A stretch of 64,000 nucleotides of DNA from Paraconiothyrium sp. Pb-2020 (taxonomy: Eukaryota > Ascomycota > Dothideomycetes > Pleosporales > Didymosphaeriaceae): contig JAJUBI010000005.1 in assembly GCA_022419385.1 (NCBI GenBank), positions 3,782,001 through 3,846,000 on the forward strand, read 5' to 3'. Both the position numbers and the translations under genes were made by a program. The notes below the pieces were generated by a model. It had not been told where the DNA came from and made no database searches. It saw only the letters and a list, made by a program, of their open reading frames with translations. Shown piece after piece: positions 12,001-20,937 of the stretch. The first letter of the stretch is position 1; the number at the start of each line of letters is the position of its first letter.

Positions 12001-15000
12001 ATCGGAGCTATAATGATATTACTAGCCCTGCTGTTGGATTTCTCGTATGTCTCAGCATTGGCCTGTCGCTGGGGGCGACGGAGCAGGAAGAGGAGAGTGA
12101 TATCTCTCGATCGTTCGCATACATCACAAGATACACTCCGTTCTTCGGGTTGCACGCTTACTACCCGAGCAACATTCACTCTGAGATCTTGATCCAACAG
12201 TGCGAGGTCGAGCTGGCAAGGAGTCATCATGCTGTGGACCTCAGATGGCATGCTCTGCACTGCTTGGCCGTCATCAAGGCCGTAGACGCGCAGTATCTGT
12301 CTGCTAAGAAGCCTAGACATCTGATTCACAATCTCTTTTCGTCTCTCTACAGTGATTGGAAGACACAGCTTCTGAAAGACCAGCAAGATGAAGCCAAGAA
12401 CAGCAGCTTGTACACCTACCGTGGGGAAGAAGAGGATGTCGATGAAGAAGACCACTCGCTGTTCCCAGATTATGAGGCCGAGGATACCATACAGACAACA
12501 CAATCTTCCACTTCTCGCGAACACGCCATCAGGCTTGCTAACATGCATGCTTTAATTTTCCTCAGCAGCGACAATGCCACTGACAGCATGAAAGCACTAC
12601 TCGAGTGGTGCGCCAGAGAGATGAGTCGTGTAGCAGAAGGCAAAGCACACGGTTCCCAGTACGAGTTCGCTTTGCCCGCAATATATATTGCGCTCGAGAA
12701 GAAAGCAGATGCACTCGCATCTTCTGGGCAAGGCAAAGCGTACAACTTCTACTTCGATGCCAATCTCCCAGAAGCCAAGCGAATGATGGCCCTGATACAC
12801 CGCGTCCAGATCCGATATCGTCAAATTCGCAACATATGGCCCGAACACGCCACCCTGTCGGAAGTCCTCCGTACCTGCGATGAATCGCTCGAATTTCGTC
12901 ACGTTGATCCTATCGCAAAGCTAATCACGAAACTGGAGAAATTGCACGGGTACATGTACGAATGGCAACGGGTCGCGAGCAAGGAATTCAGTACCGCACC
13001 GCTTTTCGATGACCTCACAAACTTACTTGTGAGTTGGCGACAACTCGAGCTCACGACATGGGCGCGGCTGTTCGACATGGAAACCGCCAAGTGCCGTGAT
13101 AGTGCCAATAGTTGGTTCTTTATTGCGTACGAGACCATCATTGCCGCTGCAGATTCAGTCGAAGACGAGCCCACCATGAAGATCTTCTCAAGAGATTTGC
13201 TCAAGACGCTCGAAGGCTTCTTCTATGCCACTACACTAGGCCAGTACGAGCAGCGCATCAAACTCCTCCGACAATTGCACGCTCACGTTGTCATGAGGGT
13301 GCAAGATAATGAACTCTTCGAGACACTGGGTACTGCACTGGAAAACTTCATCACTTACTTTTCCCGCCTACAGAAGCCTGTGCGCGAAGCACTCGCCAAA
13401 GGACGCCAAACGCTTGAGAAACAGGTTGTGGATGTGATCAAGCTGGCTAGTTGGAAAGATACGAACATCGAAGCCCTAAAGCAGAGTGCGAAGACGTCGC
13501 ATCGCAAGCTAAGCAGGTCGGTGAGAAAATTCAGGTCGATGCTGAATCAGCCTGTTTCCGGTATCGTTAATGCTGGCTTCCCGGAGGAGCAAATCTCCAT
13601 TGCGGCGATCGTTGTGGGAGAGGTGGGTACCACTGTTTCGCCTACTGCAGTCGTGTTGTGTGAGAAGTGCGTCCAAGACTGGAGCTCTCGGCCTACGAGA
13701 TTCAAGAATCTCGCTGTAACTGTACCTATGATGCGTAGGATGGCGATTCCCAACACCGAGGCTATCGACGGCGCTATTTACATCGACAGCTTTATCGTTG
13801 ACCTTGAGAGTTCTATTACTGAACTTCAAAAAGCCACTCCTACAACACTGACAGAAGAGACCAAGGTAACTGTCCAGCATCTCAAAACCCGGAAACGCAA
13901 GGTCTACGCCGACACAATGAAAGAGCTTCGCCAGATGGGCATAAAGGTCAACCTGAGCACCGAGCTATTGGCGCGGCAAGAGGACCTCTCCAGGGTGCTG
14001 TCTGCTCTGCCTTTCGTTGGGGCTGGGCATGGAAGCGGTGCTGAGTTCTTCCTCCACAAGGCGCTGAGCATCATGGACCAAGTTCGAGGCGTAGCTAAAG
14101 AGCATCACGGGGATCTGACTAGCAACGATATCATGAGGAGTATTGGATATCTTGAGGGCTTGCTGTATGCTTCAATCCGGCAACGCAGCCTCTTAAGCAA
14201 GGCGACGAATACTCTTACACAGCTGCAGGATCCGATCTCAAAAGTTGTGCAACTTTCTGCGATGCATGAAAAGAATGTTGTGCGCGTAACAACGGCTCAA
14301 GTCGAAGCTGGGGCTACCGTACGGCCCGGCATCTCGTGGCTCTGTGCTATGCTCGATACTGGCACAGAGGTCATTGCTGCTCAGGCAAAACTTGGAAAGA
14401 TCAACGATGTCGTTGAATTAAGAAACGACATGCAGAAGTGGAGCAGTCAACTACGCAATTCAGCTGATCAGTTCGACCTCCTGCCGACCCTGCCGACGAA
14501 TGTATGGTCCGAAGCTCACAGCCAACTCAAGGAGTCTATCCAAGCCCAATTGGAAGACTTCCGAAATGTTTTCAATACATGGAAGGAACGCTTCCCCATC
14601 TCTCGCGTGGTGCTCAAGCACGTGGAGAGTTTCCTATTCTCTTACCCTGATGCCACTTCACTTATGACCAGCGACCAGCACGTCACGGTGGAGTCACATT
14701 CGAAGAATATCCTTGCAGCTATAGACCTAATTCTCGGCTCGATGCAAGATGTTGAGAATGCGCTGAAGGATCTACCTACCTCGACCGATGACGCTGCGTG
14801 GCTGGTCAAGGAAGAACAAGCGTTGTCTGCCGCCATCAACGCACTCCACGCTCCACAGATCGGCGAGGTGATCACAACACTCCTCCAGAAGGTTCACCTT
14901 ACCTCTGGAGACGACAATCTGCGTGTCATCGCCGCCCTTTTTAGCACCGTACAGCCTCTTCTAGATCAATACCTCGTGTCCTATGTATCCCTCGTCGACC

Positions 15001-17693
15001 GTTTCTCCGCCCTGCACACCTCAACATCCAAGCTGCTCCACCGCCTCTCCAAATCCTTCATTCAAATCGGCACCCAAGGCTTCTGCCAGCCTCCCGAGAA
15101 GTCTTCCGACCAAGATGACAAATCCAAAGACGAGAAACTCGAAGAGGGGACCGGTCTCGGCGCGGGCGAAGGCGCAGAAGACATTTCGAAGGACATCGAA
15201 GATGATGAGGACCTTGAAGAACTGGCGCAGGAAAAGGGCGAACGGGAAGGCAGTATCGAAGACCAGGAAGATGCTGTCGATATGGGCGACCAAGAGATGG
15301 AAGGTGAGACTGGCGAGACGGCTGAAAAGGAGGACAAGGGTGATGAAGAAGGCGAGGAAGGTGATGATGATGTGCAAAGTGAGGTTGGAAGTGTGGACGA
15401 TCTTGGACCGAGTGCGGTGGATGAGAAGATGTGGGATGAGGGTGGAAAAGAAGACGATCTGAAAGAAAAGGAAGGCAAGGAGGACGTTGGTACCGAGAAC
15501 CAGGATGAGCAGGTCGCTGCCGATCAGCAACAGAAGGATGGCAAAGATGAAAAGAAAGACGAGAAAGAGGATAAGGATGGTGGCGAAGAAGATGAAGAGA
15601 TGGAGATGGAGGGTGAAGACCAGGAGGAGAATGTAGGTGTGGGGGAGACGGAGCAGATGGACCCGCATGCGAAAGAAGAAGAGACGCTTGACCTGCCGGA
15701 CGAGCTGAACATGGATGGGAACGAAGAGGACGAGAAGGGTGATGACAACAATGACGACATGGATATGGACGAAGATTTGCCGGAGGAGGAGATGGAGGCG
15801 GAAGCTGGTGCTCAGCCTGACACTGTTGACGAAGAGGTTGGTCCCGAGCAGGCAGGCGAACAGGAGAAGGAAACTACAGGCCACGTCGAAGATGAAGAGA
15901 TGAAGGAGGAAGAAGAGCAGGAGCAGGAAGGTGAGGAGCCGGAGGACGATGCTGTACCTCTGCCTGATGAGCAAGTTCCAGAAGACATGTCGAAGGATAC
16001 AAAGGATGAACGCCAGGCTGATCCTGATGCCGAGGCTGGCGCAGGCGCAGATGCCAACGAAGAAGCACACAAGAATCAGCAGGAGCAAACGTCCGCCAGT
16101 GCTGCTAACCGCGACGAGGGCGCCGAGGGCGAGTCAGCAGAGCAGCAACAAGAAACTACTGCTGAAGACGGCACTCTTGGTCAAACTGCTCAACCTGATG
16201 CTGGCGGTCGTGGTGAACAGCCTGAAGAATCACCTGAGATGCAATCTTTCAAGAAGCTGGGAGATGTACTGGAACGATGGTACAACCAGCAGAAGCAGAT
16301 CTCAGATGCTCGCCAAAAGGACGAGACTCAAGTACAGCAGATTGATAAAGAGGTCGACATGGCTAATGCTGACTTCGAGCATCTTCAAGATGAAGAGGAG
16401 CAGGCTGATACGCAAGCCCTAGGCACGGCGACTGAAGAACAAGCTAAGGCTTTGGATCATGACATGGCTATGGCAGTCGACGAAGAAGAAAAGGGCGCTG
16501 CTCGACCAGAAGACAACGAAGAGGTACAAGGTACACAACAAGACGTCGACATGCAAGACAACGAATCTCCTCAGCAGGAAGAACAAGCACCTCAGCAGGA
16601 GTCTACTACTGATGGCCGTCCTCAAGCCTTCATCGGCGAGCAAAAGCCCTTTACAGATGACGATGACGCCAATATAGACGACGCCATGCCGATCGAAGAT
16701 GATATTTCTGATAGCTCTTCAGTTGATGAGGTCGAAACCAAGTTAGACCTCGTCCATCTCGATGACTTATCCGCGCTCACGCCAGAGAGTGCCCGTTCTT
16801 TATGGCTCTCTCATGAAGCATCTACCCACTCACTTTCTCAACAACTGACTGAGTCACTCCGCCTTATCCTCGCACCGACGCTCGCTACCAAACTTCGCGG
16901 CGACTTCCGCACCGGCAAGCGTCTCAACCTCAAGCGCATCATACCGTACATCGCGTCCAGTTACAAGCGCGACAAAATCTGGCTACGACGATCTCTACCG
17001 TCCAAGCGATCCTATCAAGTCATGATCGCTCTAGATGATTCCAAATCCATGGCCGAGAGCGGCGCGAGCAACCTCGCACTCAAAACGCTCACCCTCGTCG
17101 CACGTAGCATGGCCATGCTCGAAGTTGGCGAAGTCGCCGTTACTGGTTTTGGCGACAACATCAATGTCGCGCACGAGTTTGACAAGCCATTTACTAGCGA
17201 AGCTGGCGTCAAGGTCTTCGAGCAATTTGGCTTCGACCAGCAGAAGACAGATGTGCGCGGTCTGGTTCACAAGTCGCTCGATCTGTTTACTGAAGCACGA
17301 CGCAAGGGGAGTAGCTCAGCCGGCGAAGACCTCTGGCAACTTATGCTCATCGTCAGCGACGGTATTTGCGACAGCCACGCCGAGATACAGCGTCTCGTTC
17401 GTCGCGCACAAGAAGAGCGTGTTATGATCGTTTTCGTGATCATCGATTCCTCTGCTTCTTCTCCTTCCAAACAGGACCAACCCGCAGGTGCGGACGCAGA
17501 AATGGAACAGAAGAAGGGGATCATGGACTTACAGTCTGTGGAGATTTCACCCGAAGGCAAGGTCGTAAGATGGAAGTATATGGAAAGATTTCCTTTTAGG
17601 TACTTCTTAGTGGTGAGGGACGTGAGGGAGTTGCCAGGGGTTCTGGCGGGGGCGCTCAGGCAGTGGTTTGGGGAGGTTGTGGGGAGTGTTTAA
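3060..17693 (+). CDS. MDN1: Midasin, AAA+ ribosome-assembly ATPase (Mdn1/Rea1)
   Basis: Midasin is a dynein-like AAA+ machine that strips Ytm1-Erb1 and Rsa4 from pre-60S particles in the nucleolus and nucleus. The ORF of 4877 residues is unbroken for 14.6 kb, close to the yeast length (about 4900). Six Walker A motifs lie near residues 277 (GLAGSGKT), 607 (GETGTGKT), 1047 (GPTSSGKT), 1343 (GETGCGKT), 1730 (GNPGVGKT) and 2037 (GPAGSGKT). A long helical linker follows (about 2200-4000). Then comes a Glu/Asp/Gln-rich tail (about 4010-4555) and a C-terminal MIDAS domain with the DxSxS metal site D4659-S4661-S4663. There is a basic NLS-like KKKRK within the AAA2 insert near residue 730. Confidence 0.98.
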   Translation: MDGSAQAGKTVDFDWLARNSLIPTLTDDLFVQYEFLFVEVCTRWMSAEVTPELELAALGRILPLAPHLAEHAGRLSASPQVPFLGAQQIGIKRRDVERLPEQELCQALLGWFRLMSFDCRSFAKYMRPAAVEQLFQHPNPCVRYLAVRNFCLYVHAADHATQEMIKRVVGNDEVEGEWEGRTIDFRFLSLWEEKRWIELQSRLQQNRSVEAQQVPPALTRQLSPYTVNVSGVLLPRLDGAPSKERPLEVISTPTTESNLRSIAHGLLGSSPLLLIGLAGSGKTLLTRYLSWQLNKLDTMVTLHLNEQSDAKLLVGMYATGAKPGTFSWRPGVLTTAVREGRWIFIEDLDRAPNEVVSTLLPLIERGELLIPSRGETVRAARGFRIIATMRSMLNPRGQEIAPRQNMIGHRFWKSTTVHMPGLDEFEKIVSDKYQVLGKHVSGIMRVYARLLELYSDAKFSSENGTSLRALTPRDLLKWCDRIAVLIGKFSSFSEAQRDDIFLEAFDCFAGSLRSEQTRARVMACVAEELHIDPQRRDHLLQNREIKLEAPAKSTSSGTIKIGRIRLSRHKITKSSTTSRPFSTNGYTLRLLEKIAVAVDRQEPLLLVGETGTGKTTCIQYLAEQLGRNLVAFNLSQQSESGDLLGGYKPVNVRSLIIPMKDEFDVLFDTTFSRKKNQRFIEMLGKRVAKGNWKGVCSLWREALKMVDAARKAHESQTSSPDPDGGQPKKKRKVDSLPATFLGSRWDKFATDLHDLEAQLANGSEAFAFSFLEGNIVKAVRNGDWVLLDEINLASSDTLEALADLLGGGPDGAPSILLTETGNVERVIAHPNFRVFAAMNPATDVGKKDLPPGIRSRFTELYVESPDSDKKSLQSIVEKYLGGDQVDTTIVRVASDVTKLYLKIQELARANMLVDGAEQKAHFSLRTLTRTLSYAREIAPLCTLRRALFEGFHMSFLTFLGQASEDLVAPLIKEYLFPQKSVMKSELGKPMLQPSDGRSYVRQGHYWLRQGGQPVEEQVHYIITPFVQRNMNNLIRASSTRRYPVLIQGPTSSGKTSMIEYLAKRSGNKFVRINNHEHTDLQEYLGSYVSGADGKLTFQEGILVRALREGHWIVLDELNLAPTDVLEALNRLLDDNRELLIPETQEVVRPHEDFMLFATQNPAGLYGGRKALSRAFRNRFLELHFDDIPVEELTEILHRRTMIPESWCKRIVSVYQELSILRQENRIFEQKSFATLRDLFRWAQRKADTIQELANNGYMLLAERVRKEEERIAVKKIIETVMSKKGPRVQIQEDIMFSEDDSPEIKLCKEITGADATVVWTKAMRRLFVLVAHAIRNNEPVLLVGETGCGKTTVCQMLADAFKKQLHILNAHQNTETGDLIGAQRPIRNRASVEDLLYRQLQEALGPHHQLQEVAPGLSELLGIYDRFLAERPDALELIPLSHREEIQANRIKAAALFEWADGSLVHAMKTGQYFLLDEISLADDSVLERLNSVLESSRTLLLAEKGPVDSLVLATQGFQFLATMNPGGDYGKKELSPALRNRFTEIWVPALSDDEDITQIVQSKLTPTAVQYAGELVSFSKWFNNKYNTSAASSISIRDTLAWVTFVNNSPSDAPVFAIVHGAAMVFIDTLGANPAGLLAISAASIDEERKACLRYLSVLLGEDVTPIYFGSTKVASTPTTLQLGPFSIPKFSSTTAEEVSFSLEAPTTQLNATRIVRALQLSKPILLEGNPGVGKTTLVTALAGAIGKPLTRINLSEQTDLMDLFGSDVPVEGGQAGTFAWCDAPFLKAMKCGDWVLLDEMNLASQSVLEGLNAVLDHRGEVYISELDQTFHKHHDFRVFAAQNPHHQGGGRKGLPASFVNRFTVVYADVFRPEDLSLICRKVFPGIAEEEIKKLITFVAKLDEQVVSRRAFGHLGAPWEFNLRDTLRWLQLLTSPQFSGTARDFLDTVFAQRFRSDTDRVHLVKLFETIYGQHEPRITLYHNVSSSTLQIGLGLLPRHDAVTRPDSTSTLRIGQLAPMEALVVSVRQNWPVILVGPAGSGKTSMLNQVASFAGASMVTFSMNADIDAMDLVGGYEQVDPSRELQHFMSTLDKFIRRVLSSAANPTPVATRLLELLTNYTLADTREVLVLLQGLAQENPASAEATQLSQELEALINTPQQIDGARFQWVDGILIQALQQGKWLVLDNANLCSSAVLDRLNSLLEPNGYLSINEHSTADGEARVVKPHPNFRIFMTVDPRFGELSRAMRNRAVEICLLIEEGADRREAVEAVVEYPLDSRMYRFRQLCKAATIQAMQPQLENLSSMDTSLLLSFEKQVSKALLANYGQGSTTFNGNEDQAGLENIMDRLHHQLQFLASVADPQARSLRNLLSDHQGLDSTHALQPYHPLNNELILRFGKVFELYSKRYASVFEVSLECYNMQKALAALPSTKFERRKELQKLPAFLYAFWQGLSSCIQAVGHTGDSVEPLEIEGLTPKLLRQLFWAFHSLMAGSSFDRATFQTYLKMLSDVLTRLMNAPVPTAVDLGNTLSKEVSKFGSDVQLSSGLGMERVWRHFKPVTSKTRTQLAAVLALEALADRLDATMWKSHLKLDEMIQIRERFASSLELARTQDVHAGELVTALEIAVRELEGSVGEDDVTVTPYFEDVFEGLNQLLDIAQNLMPNSDQRYVAPFAAVPIVRAKSSLLARRPTKLANLAGETMEQVGAWVDMDRLARYIGLHKQASQRVAVEGRVHTAMLSRLQGVDEVQLAQLERFEAEVQVLAQELVLDSERFTNHQRDALDWLYRKTLDGLCASHCVDVIAHVDQNSLEFHPTAPISEDYRRALAPLEKCFHHANAFKKMDSQAWVLLGLTGLNLYVPNYPHDPALRPMIERHMFDEERTGLLGALQMLREFQISFTGQVSSFRIRQTETAIHEMGEEPPVPTIVRPENSELDALQGEFSNLLSVIQPLAAGAMSVKEAAQDDTLKQNISHIIRRLTEGYRSYNDITSPAVGFLVCLSIGLSLGATEQEEESDISRSFAYITRYTPFFGLHAYYPSNIHSEILIQQCEVELARSHHAVDLRWHALHCLAVIKAVDAQYLSAKKPRHLIHNLFSSLYSDWKTQLLKDQQDEAKNSSLYTYRGEEEDVDEEDHSLFPDYEAEDTIQTTQSSTSREHAIRLANMHALIFLSSDNATDSMKALLEWCAREMSRVAEGKAHGSQYEFALPAIYIALEKKADALASSGQGKAYNFYFDANLPEAKRMMALIHRVQIRYRQIRNIWPEHATLSEVLRTCDESLEFRHVDPIAKLITKLEKLHGYMYEWQRVASKEFSTAPLFDDLTNLLVSWRQLELTTWARLFDMETAKCRDSANSWFFIAYETIIAAADSVEDEPTMKIFSRDLLKTLEGFFYATTLGQYEQRIKLLRQLHAHVVMRVQDNELFETLGTALENFITYFSRLQKPVREALAKGRQTLEKQVVDVIKLASWKDTNIEALKQSAKTSHRKLSRSVRKFRSMLNQPVSGIVNAGFPEEQISIAAIVVGEVGTTVSPTAVVLCEKCVQDWSSRPTRFKNLAVTVPMMRRMAIPNTEAIDGAIYIDSFIVDLESSITELQKATPTTLTEETKVTVQHLKTRKRKVYADTMKELRQMGIKVNLSTELLARQEDLSRVLSALPFVGAGHGSGAEFFLHKALSIMDQVRGVAKEHHGDLTSNDIMRSIGYLEGLLYASIRQRSLLSKATNTLTQLQDPISKVVQLSAMHEKNVVRVTTAQVEAGATVRPGISWLCAMLDTGTEVIAAQAKLGKINDVVELRNDMQKWSSQLRNSADQFDLLPTLPTNVWSEAHSQLKESIQAQLEDFRNVFNTWKERFPISRVVLKHVESFLFSYPDATSLMTSDQHVTVESHSKNILAAIDLILGSMQDVENALKDLPTSTDDAAWLVKEEQALSAAINALHAPQIGEVITTLLQKVHLTSGDDNLRVIAALFSTVQPLLDQYLVSYVSLVDRFSALHTSTSKLLHRLSKSFIQIGTQGFCQPPEKSSDQDDKSKDEKLEEGTGLGAGEGAEDISKDIEDDEDLEELAQEKGEREGSIEDQEDAVDMGDQEMEGETGETAEKEDKGDEEGEEGDDDVQSEVGSVDDLGPSAVDEKMWDEGGKEDDLKEKEGKEDVGTENQDEQVAADQQQKDGKDEKKDEKEDKDGGEEDEEMEMEGEDQEENVGVGETEQMDPHAKEEETLDLPDELNMDGNEEDEKGDDNNDDMDMDEDLPEEEMEAEAGAQPDTVDEEVGPEQAGEQEKETTGHVEDEEMKEEEEQEQEGEEPEDDAVPLPDEQVPEDMSKDTKDERQADPDAEAGAGADANEEAHKNQQEQTSASAANRDEGAEGESAEQQQETTAEDGTLGQTAQPDAGGRGEQPEESPEMQSFKKLGDVLERWYNQQKQISDARQKDETQVQQIDKEVDMANADFEHLQDEEEQADTQALGTATEEQAKALDHDMAMAVDEEEKGAARPEDNEEVQGTQQDVDMQDNESPQQEEQAPQQESTTDGRPQAFIGEQKPFTDDDDANIDDAMPIEDDISDSSSVDEVETKLDLVHLDDLSALTPESARSLWLSHEASTHSLSQQLTESLRLILAPTLATKLRGDFRTGKRLNLKRIIPYIASSYKRDKIWLRRSLPSKRSYQVMIALDDSKSMAESGASNLALKTLTLVARSMAMLEVGEVAVTGFGDNINVAHEFDKPFTSEAGVKVFEQFGFDQQKTDVRGLVHKSLDLFTEARRKGSSSAGEDLWQLMLIVSDGICDSHAEIQRLVRRAQEERVMIVFVIIDSSASSPSKQDQPAGADAEMEQKKGIMDLQSVEISPEGKVVRWKYMERFPFRYFLVVRDVRELPGVLAGALRQWFGEVVGSV

Positions 17694-18365
17694 AGTTTTG
17701 TAGCATTTAGAGGCGTGTATTGGGGCAAAATCGTGCATTTCTGGCGTTAGGTAATTTGTTTGTGTTGACGGAGTTAACAGTAGCATATGGAATGTTGGAA
17801 GATTTCAAAGTTGGGCGTACAAGGGCTCAAATTATTTGTGACTCTTATTTGTTGCAGGGACAGTTTTGGGAGGTGCCAATTGACTTGCGAGCAGCGTAGG
17901 AATAATGGTGCCTACATTGCTAGATCCCGACTATGATGTGGACGGGCACTGCCAGCAAGAACCCCATGTGCCATTGGAAATATTGGTCAAATGGGCCTGA
18001 TTAATTTATAGAATTGTTTGCATTGTTTCTTAAGAATAAATGCCGCATCGCGTGCAGAAATCTCCATGAGTGTCATAGCCTGGGCAAGCTCCCATTGATG
18101 TATAGTGAACGGATATGAAGAGTATGAGCCAATTCTGATACCTCTGGAATGGTGCCATTTTCCTACTTGCCACTCACAGATCCCAGAATCAACCAGTTAT
18201 TCACCCTCAGTCCACGTGGCACAAACTTTTCAACTTCACCCCGACCGCCCCCGACCGCGTATATCAAGCCCTTTCTGGCCTTCTCCACTGCACACCAGCT
18301 TTAACTTCCGCTGCCCCTCCCTCTCAACCACCAATCGTCGCGATCACTTGGAGCTGCTAAGCAGT
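17694..18365. other. Intergenic region, MDN1 to F-box/ankyrin gene
   Basis: The 672 bp are AT-richer than the flanking genes. The last 150 bp are pyrimidine-rich and resemble a 5' leader. I see no further gene. Confidence 0.35.
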
Positions 18366-19808
18366 ATGGAGCTACTAGACCTACCGACAGAGGTTTTCCA
18401 ACGAATCGTCCACACTCTTGTGTGTGATGCGAAGCCGTCGGGTGCCTGGAAGCTGCGCGCCGTCTGTCGTGAGTAGACCCCTGGAAGCATTGCAAAAATT
18501 TACTGTTTGTCGAAAATGCTAACTCTCTAAGGAACTTTCGCCGCCGAGATCGAATACAATATCTTTGCCAAGCAATGCAACGAGGCTTTCGAAGGGACAA
18601 ACATTTACACGATCCTCTTGAAGAAGATCTGGTTATATCTATTTTACCAGAGCAAGTTTCGGAACCCTGAGCACCCGCTCTGCAATGCTATCAACAACAT
18701 GATCACCTTTCTCGGGGATGAGATGGCGATTACCACCGAGGCCGGCCTACTTAGCCTTCGTGAGGCGTTGTGCAAAGCGGCTTCAGTAACCATGGACACA
18801 CGTCACTTACCAAAGTACCAGGGCCAACTTTTGGCCAGGGTCTTGGGTTTCAAAACCAAGTCTGTTTGGAATGCACACGAGATGGAGAAGGCTCAAGTGA
18901 GCACGGCAACCCATTACCAGAGCAAACTAGGAGCGGCATCCGCCGTCGGAAATATCAAGATGGTCAAGACTTTATTGTTGGAGAACCGGCCAAATATTGC
19001 CGAATGCTTCGTGGATAACTCGATCTTCGGAAACCCCATACATAACGCCGTGGCTCTGGGAAATATTGAGATGCTCACTGGTATCTCAGAGTCTCTTAAG
19101 GCTATTCCTCGAGCTGAATTTTACTCTAGCGGTGATCTAGGTTCTTACATGTCGACGAGTTTCACCCGCGCCCTTCAAAAAGCCGCGAATGCCAATAGGT
19201 TGGATATGGTGCAGATCCTGTTCGACATGCACCATGCAAGGCTCAGGATCCAACCCTCCGTTTTCACCTCCTGGGTGACGATCGCCCTGAGGTCGTGCAA
19301 CGATAAGTTACTCGATATGGTCTTTGATGTGCAGTTCCCTACGGATCAGAAGATAAAGATAGAGCTAGAGGTATTCCAGCTGGCTTGCGAGGCTTCGAAC
19401 GCGAATGCGGTCGCAAAGCTCATTCGCCACCCTGCTATGGGACCTAATCACGTCTGGCAAACTTCCACCCCACTGTTGGTCGCAGTGAAAGAAGGCTCCG
19501 CTGAAGTGGTGCAGTCTGTTCTGCGCAGCGGCGCTGCTGTCAACGGCGTCCCTGTTCTAAAGTATCGGTACTCTGAACCTGTGTATGAGACTGTCAAACC
19601 CATCGCAGTCGCTATGAAGCGAGGCAACACCGAGGTTATTCAGGTTCTCCTTGATAATGGAGCTCAGCTTAGAGGCCTGATCGTTGCGAGCGAGAAGAAG
19701 GCTGTCTACAATATGCTTCGAGAGGCAAAGATGCAAGCTACTGGAACCTATGTTCCCACCTACGCATGGAAATACCCCCAAAGCGAGGAGATGGATCTAA
19801 CCAATTGA
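18366..19808 (+). CDS. F-box / ankyrin-repeat protein
   Basis: The predicted protein has 459 residues from two exons, 18366-18468 and 18532-19808. The 63-bp intron (GTGAGT...TAAG) lies inside the F-box. Residues 1-45 (LLDLPTEVFQRIVHTLV, then LRAVCRTFAAEIE) fit an F-box, the Skp1-binding part of SCF ubiquitin ligases. Ankyrin-like repeats appear near residue 135 (AASAVGNIKMVKTLLLEN) and at about 365-435 (PLLVAVKEGSAEVVQSVLRSG; AVAMKRGNTEVIQVLLDNGA). Such F-box/ankyrin proteins are expanded in Pezizomycotina, and their substrates are mostly unknown. The start is the first ATG in the frame that gives the F-box at residue 2. The substrate cannot be inferred. Confidence 0.75.
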
Positions 19809-20937
19809 TGCAGTCCACTTGCCTCAAGGGGCAAACGGAATGGAGCAAGGACGTACGGGTTATAAACGAACTGGAAAATGGTCAACGCCATACACAGGTC
19901 CCTTTAGGGTGCCTTTTCAGGCTTGGAATATGTGTTGAAAGCCAAGTACTCGGCCATAGGTAGAGAGCGGTAGTGCACGGCATATTGAAGAAGCTGGGAC
20001 GTGTTCTGTAATGTTTCCCTTTTTCCCACAGTTTCAAGGACTAAAAATCCTGACTACTGCTAAGGAGCGACGTATGGCTGTTCTTTTGGCGGAAAGTCAA
20101 TTGAAATGGTTGTATGCTACTGGGGACATAGCTTTATTAGCAGCTGCTTCAGATACAATGACTTGGGATTTCAAATGCACCTCCCTTTCCCTTCCTTCAG
20201 CCTACTTTGAAGAAGTGTATTTCACGCCTCTGTCCGGATTGTGCCAGCGTCGTCGACTGTTATCACAAATCACATTTTCATAGGTCTAAAGGCACAAAAG
20301 GTCGTCTAGGGGAGTCACAAGCGATAATAGAACAAATTCTCGCCGCACCAGAGATAACAACTGTCTTTGGTCTGGACCCAAAACATATATATGACAGACC
20401 CAGACGCCTAGGCCGTTTAACCTAGTTTGCCAAAACAAATTCTCTATAAGATTTAGTTGTCATTACCCTTCCCTCCAAGTATGAACTGGCGTATACTGCC
20501 CAGAGGGGAAATAGCAAGTCATGGAATTGTCGGCCGCAACCTTTACCACATGCTATTTGATCTGTTCTCGTTCAGGCACTATTTATCAAGTGCTGTTAGG
20601 CGACTTTCGTGTGAATAGCCTTGATGTGACTTGTTGGTGTTCTGCTGGGTGATTATCGATGGTAATTTGTTGAGTGGTGATGCCTAGGAAAATATACAAA
20701 TCTCCCGCGAGTCAACACACCCTCAGTCTAAATCTAACCTATGATCTTGGAGCTTGCTTTCTCTCTAGGACGCTCAGCGATAGAATCTTGCGCGGTCGTG
20801 TTTCCTAAGGTGTATCTACACCTGGTAGCACAGAGATCTGCAACCAAATGATCCGAAGCATGAGCATGAGGCCTTTATTATACCAGGGTGCTCTCTTGGC
20901 ATCGAGCGATGGATCGATTATGCACCGCCCCGATACC
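19809..20937. other. Intergenic region with a diverged repeat copy
   Basis: The 1.1 kb before the MITE contain only short frames without family resemblance. Around 20590-20690 lies a stretch with recognisable similarity to 44905-44985 (shared core GACTTGTTGGTGTTC), suggesting an old dispersed repeat. Confidence 0.4.

Noticed and set aside
12000..12548. 192-codon minus-strand frame
   Set aside because: It lies entirely inside the intact midasin CDS and has no motif.
15021..16088. 355-codon minus-strand frame rich in Leu, Phe and Val
   Set aside because: It is the antisense of the Glu/Asp-coding tail of midasin (GAA/GAT reads as TTC/ATC), so it is a compositional shadow.
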